Source: Spirochaetota bacterium (GTDB lineage Bacteria > Spirochaetota > Spirochaetia > Sphaerochaetales > Sphaerochaetaceae). Taken from it: 22,876 nt of DNA. The stretch is from positions 1 through 22,876 of the forward strand of contig JAEXDQ010000001.1 of NCBI GenBank assembly GCA_023401595.1, given 5' to 3'. Positions 21,907 through 22,876 of the stretch are shown here, in pieces. The notes below the pieces were generated by a model. The model was not told the DNA's origin. It ran no database searches and saw only the letters and a list, made by a program, of their open reading frames with translations. Made by a program: the position numbers and the translations under genes. Position 1 is the first letter of the stretch. Every line of letters begins with the position of its first letter.

Positions 21907-22787
21907 AGCGTCTCTGCACCATTGCAGGTGTGGCGCCCAAGAGCTTCTACCAGAGGAAGAAAGGCCCCACAAAGAAGGAACTAACAGACCTGGAAGTCAC
22001 TGCCATCATATGCTCATTGCAGGAAGCATATGGTAACTCATTAGGCTATAGGAAGATGAAGCATCGTCTTAATGATGACTACGGAATAAAGCTAGGGGAG
22101 AAGAAAATACTGAAACTCATGGGGGATGCGAAAGTGCTCTCTGCTGTCCGCGGAAAGCATTTCAGCGAGGAATACTATCTGACAAGAAGAGAGCTTAAGG
22201 ACAATGCCCCTCCAGACCTGATACACAGGGATTTCTTCGCACTGGAGCCAAGGATGAGATTCGTATGCGATATAACCTATCTCATAGGCTGTGATGAGAC
22301 CTGGTATCTGAATACGATAGAAGACCTGTTCAACGGGGAGCTGTTGGCCTGGATGATTGGAGAGCACTGCAATACTGCTTTATGCGTGGACACCGTTGAG
22401 CTGCTGAGAAAGGAGATCGGCATTACTGCAGGCGTGATCATACATACCGATGCAGGTTCCACTTACAACTCCTATGCCTATAGAGAGCTTTTACTGTCAT
22501 TGGGTATAAGGCAGAGCATGGGAACCTCAGGAGACTGCTTTGACAACGCCAGGATCGAATCCTTTAACGCAGTATTCAAGACAGAAGCTCTTTATGCTTA
22601 CTTTGGGAAGTCTAATGTTACGCAGCGGAAGATCCCTGTAAGAAGCCTAGCAGCAAGAGCCGAGTGGTTTATTCCGATTTACAATGAGAAGAGGCGTAAG
22701 GAATCTCTTGGAGATACCCCCCCCGTGGAATACAGAAAACTGAATCCTAAAGGAACTTATCCTGTCTGTGTTGAAGAAAGAAATTGA
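21852..22787 (+). CDS. IS3-family transposase OrfB (rve integrase domain, reached by frameshift)
   Basis: The frame is open from 21852 and lacks a good start codon; a stand-alone GTG start would be at 21930. Residues before that GTG (RKNVKRLCTIAGVAPKSFYQ spans it) match the normal OrfB N-terminus, so the protein is made as OrfAB by the -1 shift. Numbered from the GTG, the DDE triad is Asp114 (CDITYL), Asp174 (IHTDAGSTY) and Glu210 (DNARIESF), with 35 residues between the last two, as in IS3 and retroviral integrases. An HTH_21-like stretch (SLGYRKMKHRL) precedes it, and YNEKRRKESLG closes the domain. The catalytic triad and frame are intact, so the element may still be active. Confidence 0.92.
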   Translation, partial: KKRIKAIRILVEGGRKNVKRLCTIAGVAPKSFYQRKKGPTKKELTDLEVTAIICSLQEAYGNSLGYRKMKHRLNDDYGIKLGEKKILKLMGDAKVLSAVRGKHFSEEYYLTRRELKDNAPPDLIHRDFFALEPRMRFVCDITYLIGCDETWYLNTIEDLFNGELLAWMIGEHCNTALCVDTVELLRKEIGITAGVIIHTDAGSTYNSYAYRELLLSLGIRQSMGTSGDCFDNARIESFNAVFKTEALYAYFGKSNVTQRKIPVRSLAARAEWFIPIYNEKRRKESLGDTPPVEYRKLNPKGTYPVCVEERN

Positions 22788-22876
22788 CAAAAGGGAAAAC
22801 AGTGATTAAATAGAGAGTGTTACTCTTAAGGAAGCAGTGAATTCAATACTGTTGCCCTATGGAACGCTATAGATAA

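Larger units (their letters stand above)
21412..22845 (+). mobile_element. IS3-family insertion sequence (ends approximate)
   Basis: It carries orfA and orfB of IS3 type. Outside the genes, similar sequences face each other: TTAAGTAACACT (21427-21438) on the left and AGTGTTACTCTTAA (22816-22829) on the right. The outer limits are guessed from TGA at 21412 and TCA at 22843-22845, each 15-16 bases beyond these repeats, as IS3 ends usually begin TG. No target duplication is visible with these limits, so the true ends may differ by several bases or the right end may lie past the window. Confidence 0.6.

Overview
The window looks like a chromosomal segment of a moderately GC-rich spirochaete, most likely Sphaerochaetaceae or a close relative. 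This is inferred from gene content, above all a divergent EF-G of the spirochaete-type recycling class (11007-13034) beside a second EF-G-like GTPase, plus housekeeping genes. No rRNA or species marker is present, so the genus is not certain. Most of the window is ordinary core chromosome, framed by insertion-sequence material at both ends.

Left part (1-5144): the tail of an ISL3-type transposase runs into the terminator of a minus-strand tRNA-Lys/tRNA-Glu operon that has a textbook promoter. After about 600 bases without a convincing gene come a chagasin-like (I42) protease-inhibitor lipoprotein, a minus-strand CNNM/CorC-type membrane protein, a class-3-like aldehyde dehydrogenase and a probable 49-residue protein.

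Middle (5145-10500): a minus-strand exported TPR-like protein is divergent from a ClC-type anion channel or transporter whose promoter suggests a leaderless mRNA. Next is a Zn/Cd/Pb-type P1B ATPase with an unusually long Cys/His-rich linker. Its promoter carries a perfect 12-6-12 palindrome of SmtB/ArsR type over the -10 box, so it is probably a metal-derepressed efflux pump. The repressor gene is not in the window.

Translation block (10500-16300): a non-coding stretch with a long hairpin, a 12-unit array of 11-bp repeats and a foldable leader precedes the EF-G2-type gene. Then come a small XRE regulator, a strong terminator, and an EF-G-like GTPase behind a leader of about 190 nt rich in hairpins.

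Right part (16300-22876): mfd and trmB form a probable minus-strand operon. An inositol-monophosphatase-family gene diverges from mfd across only 34 bases and ends inside a second 11-bp tandem array. That array abuts an IS3-family element whose orfA and orfB are joined by a -1 frameshift at a run of nine A. The two 11-bp arrays, different in sequence but equal in period, are the least explained feature of the window.
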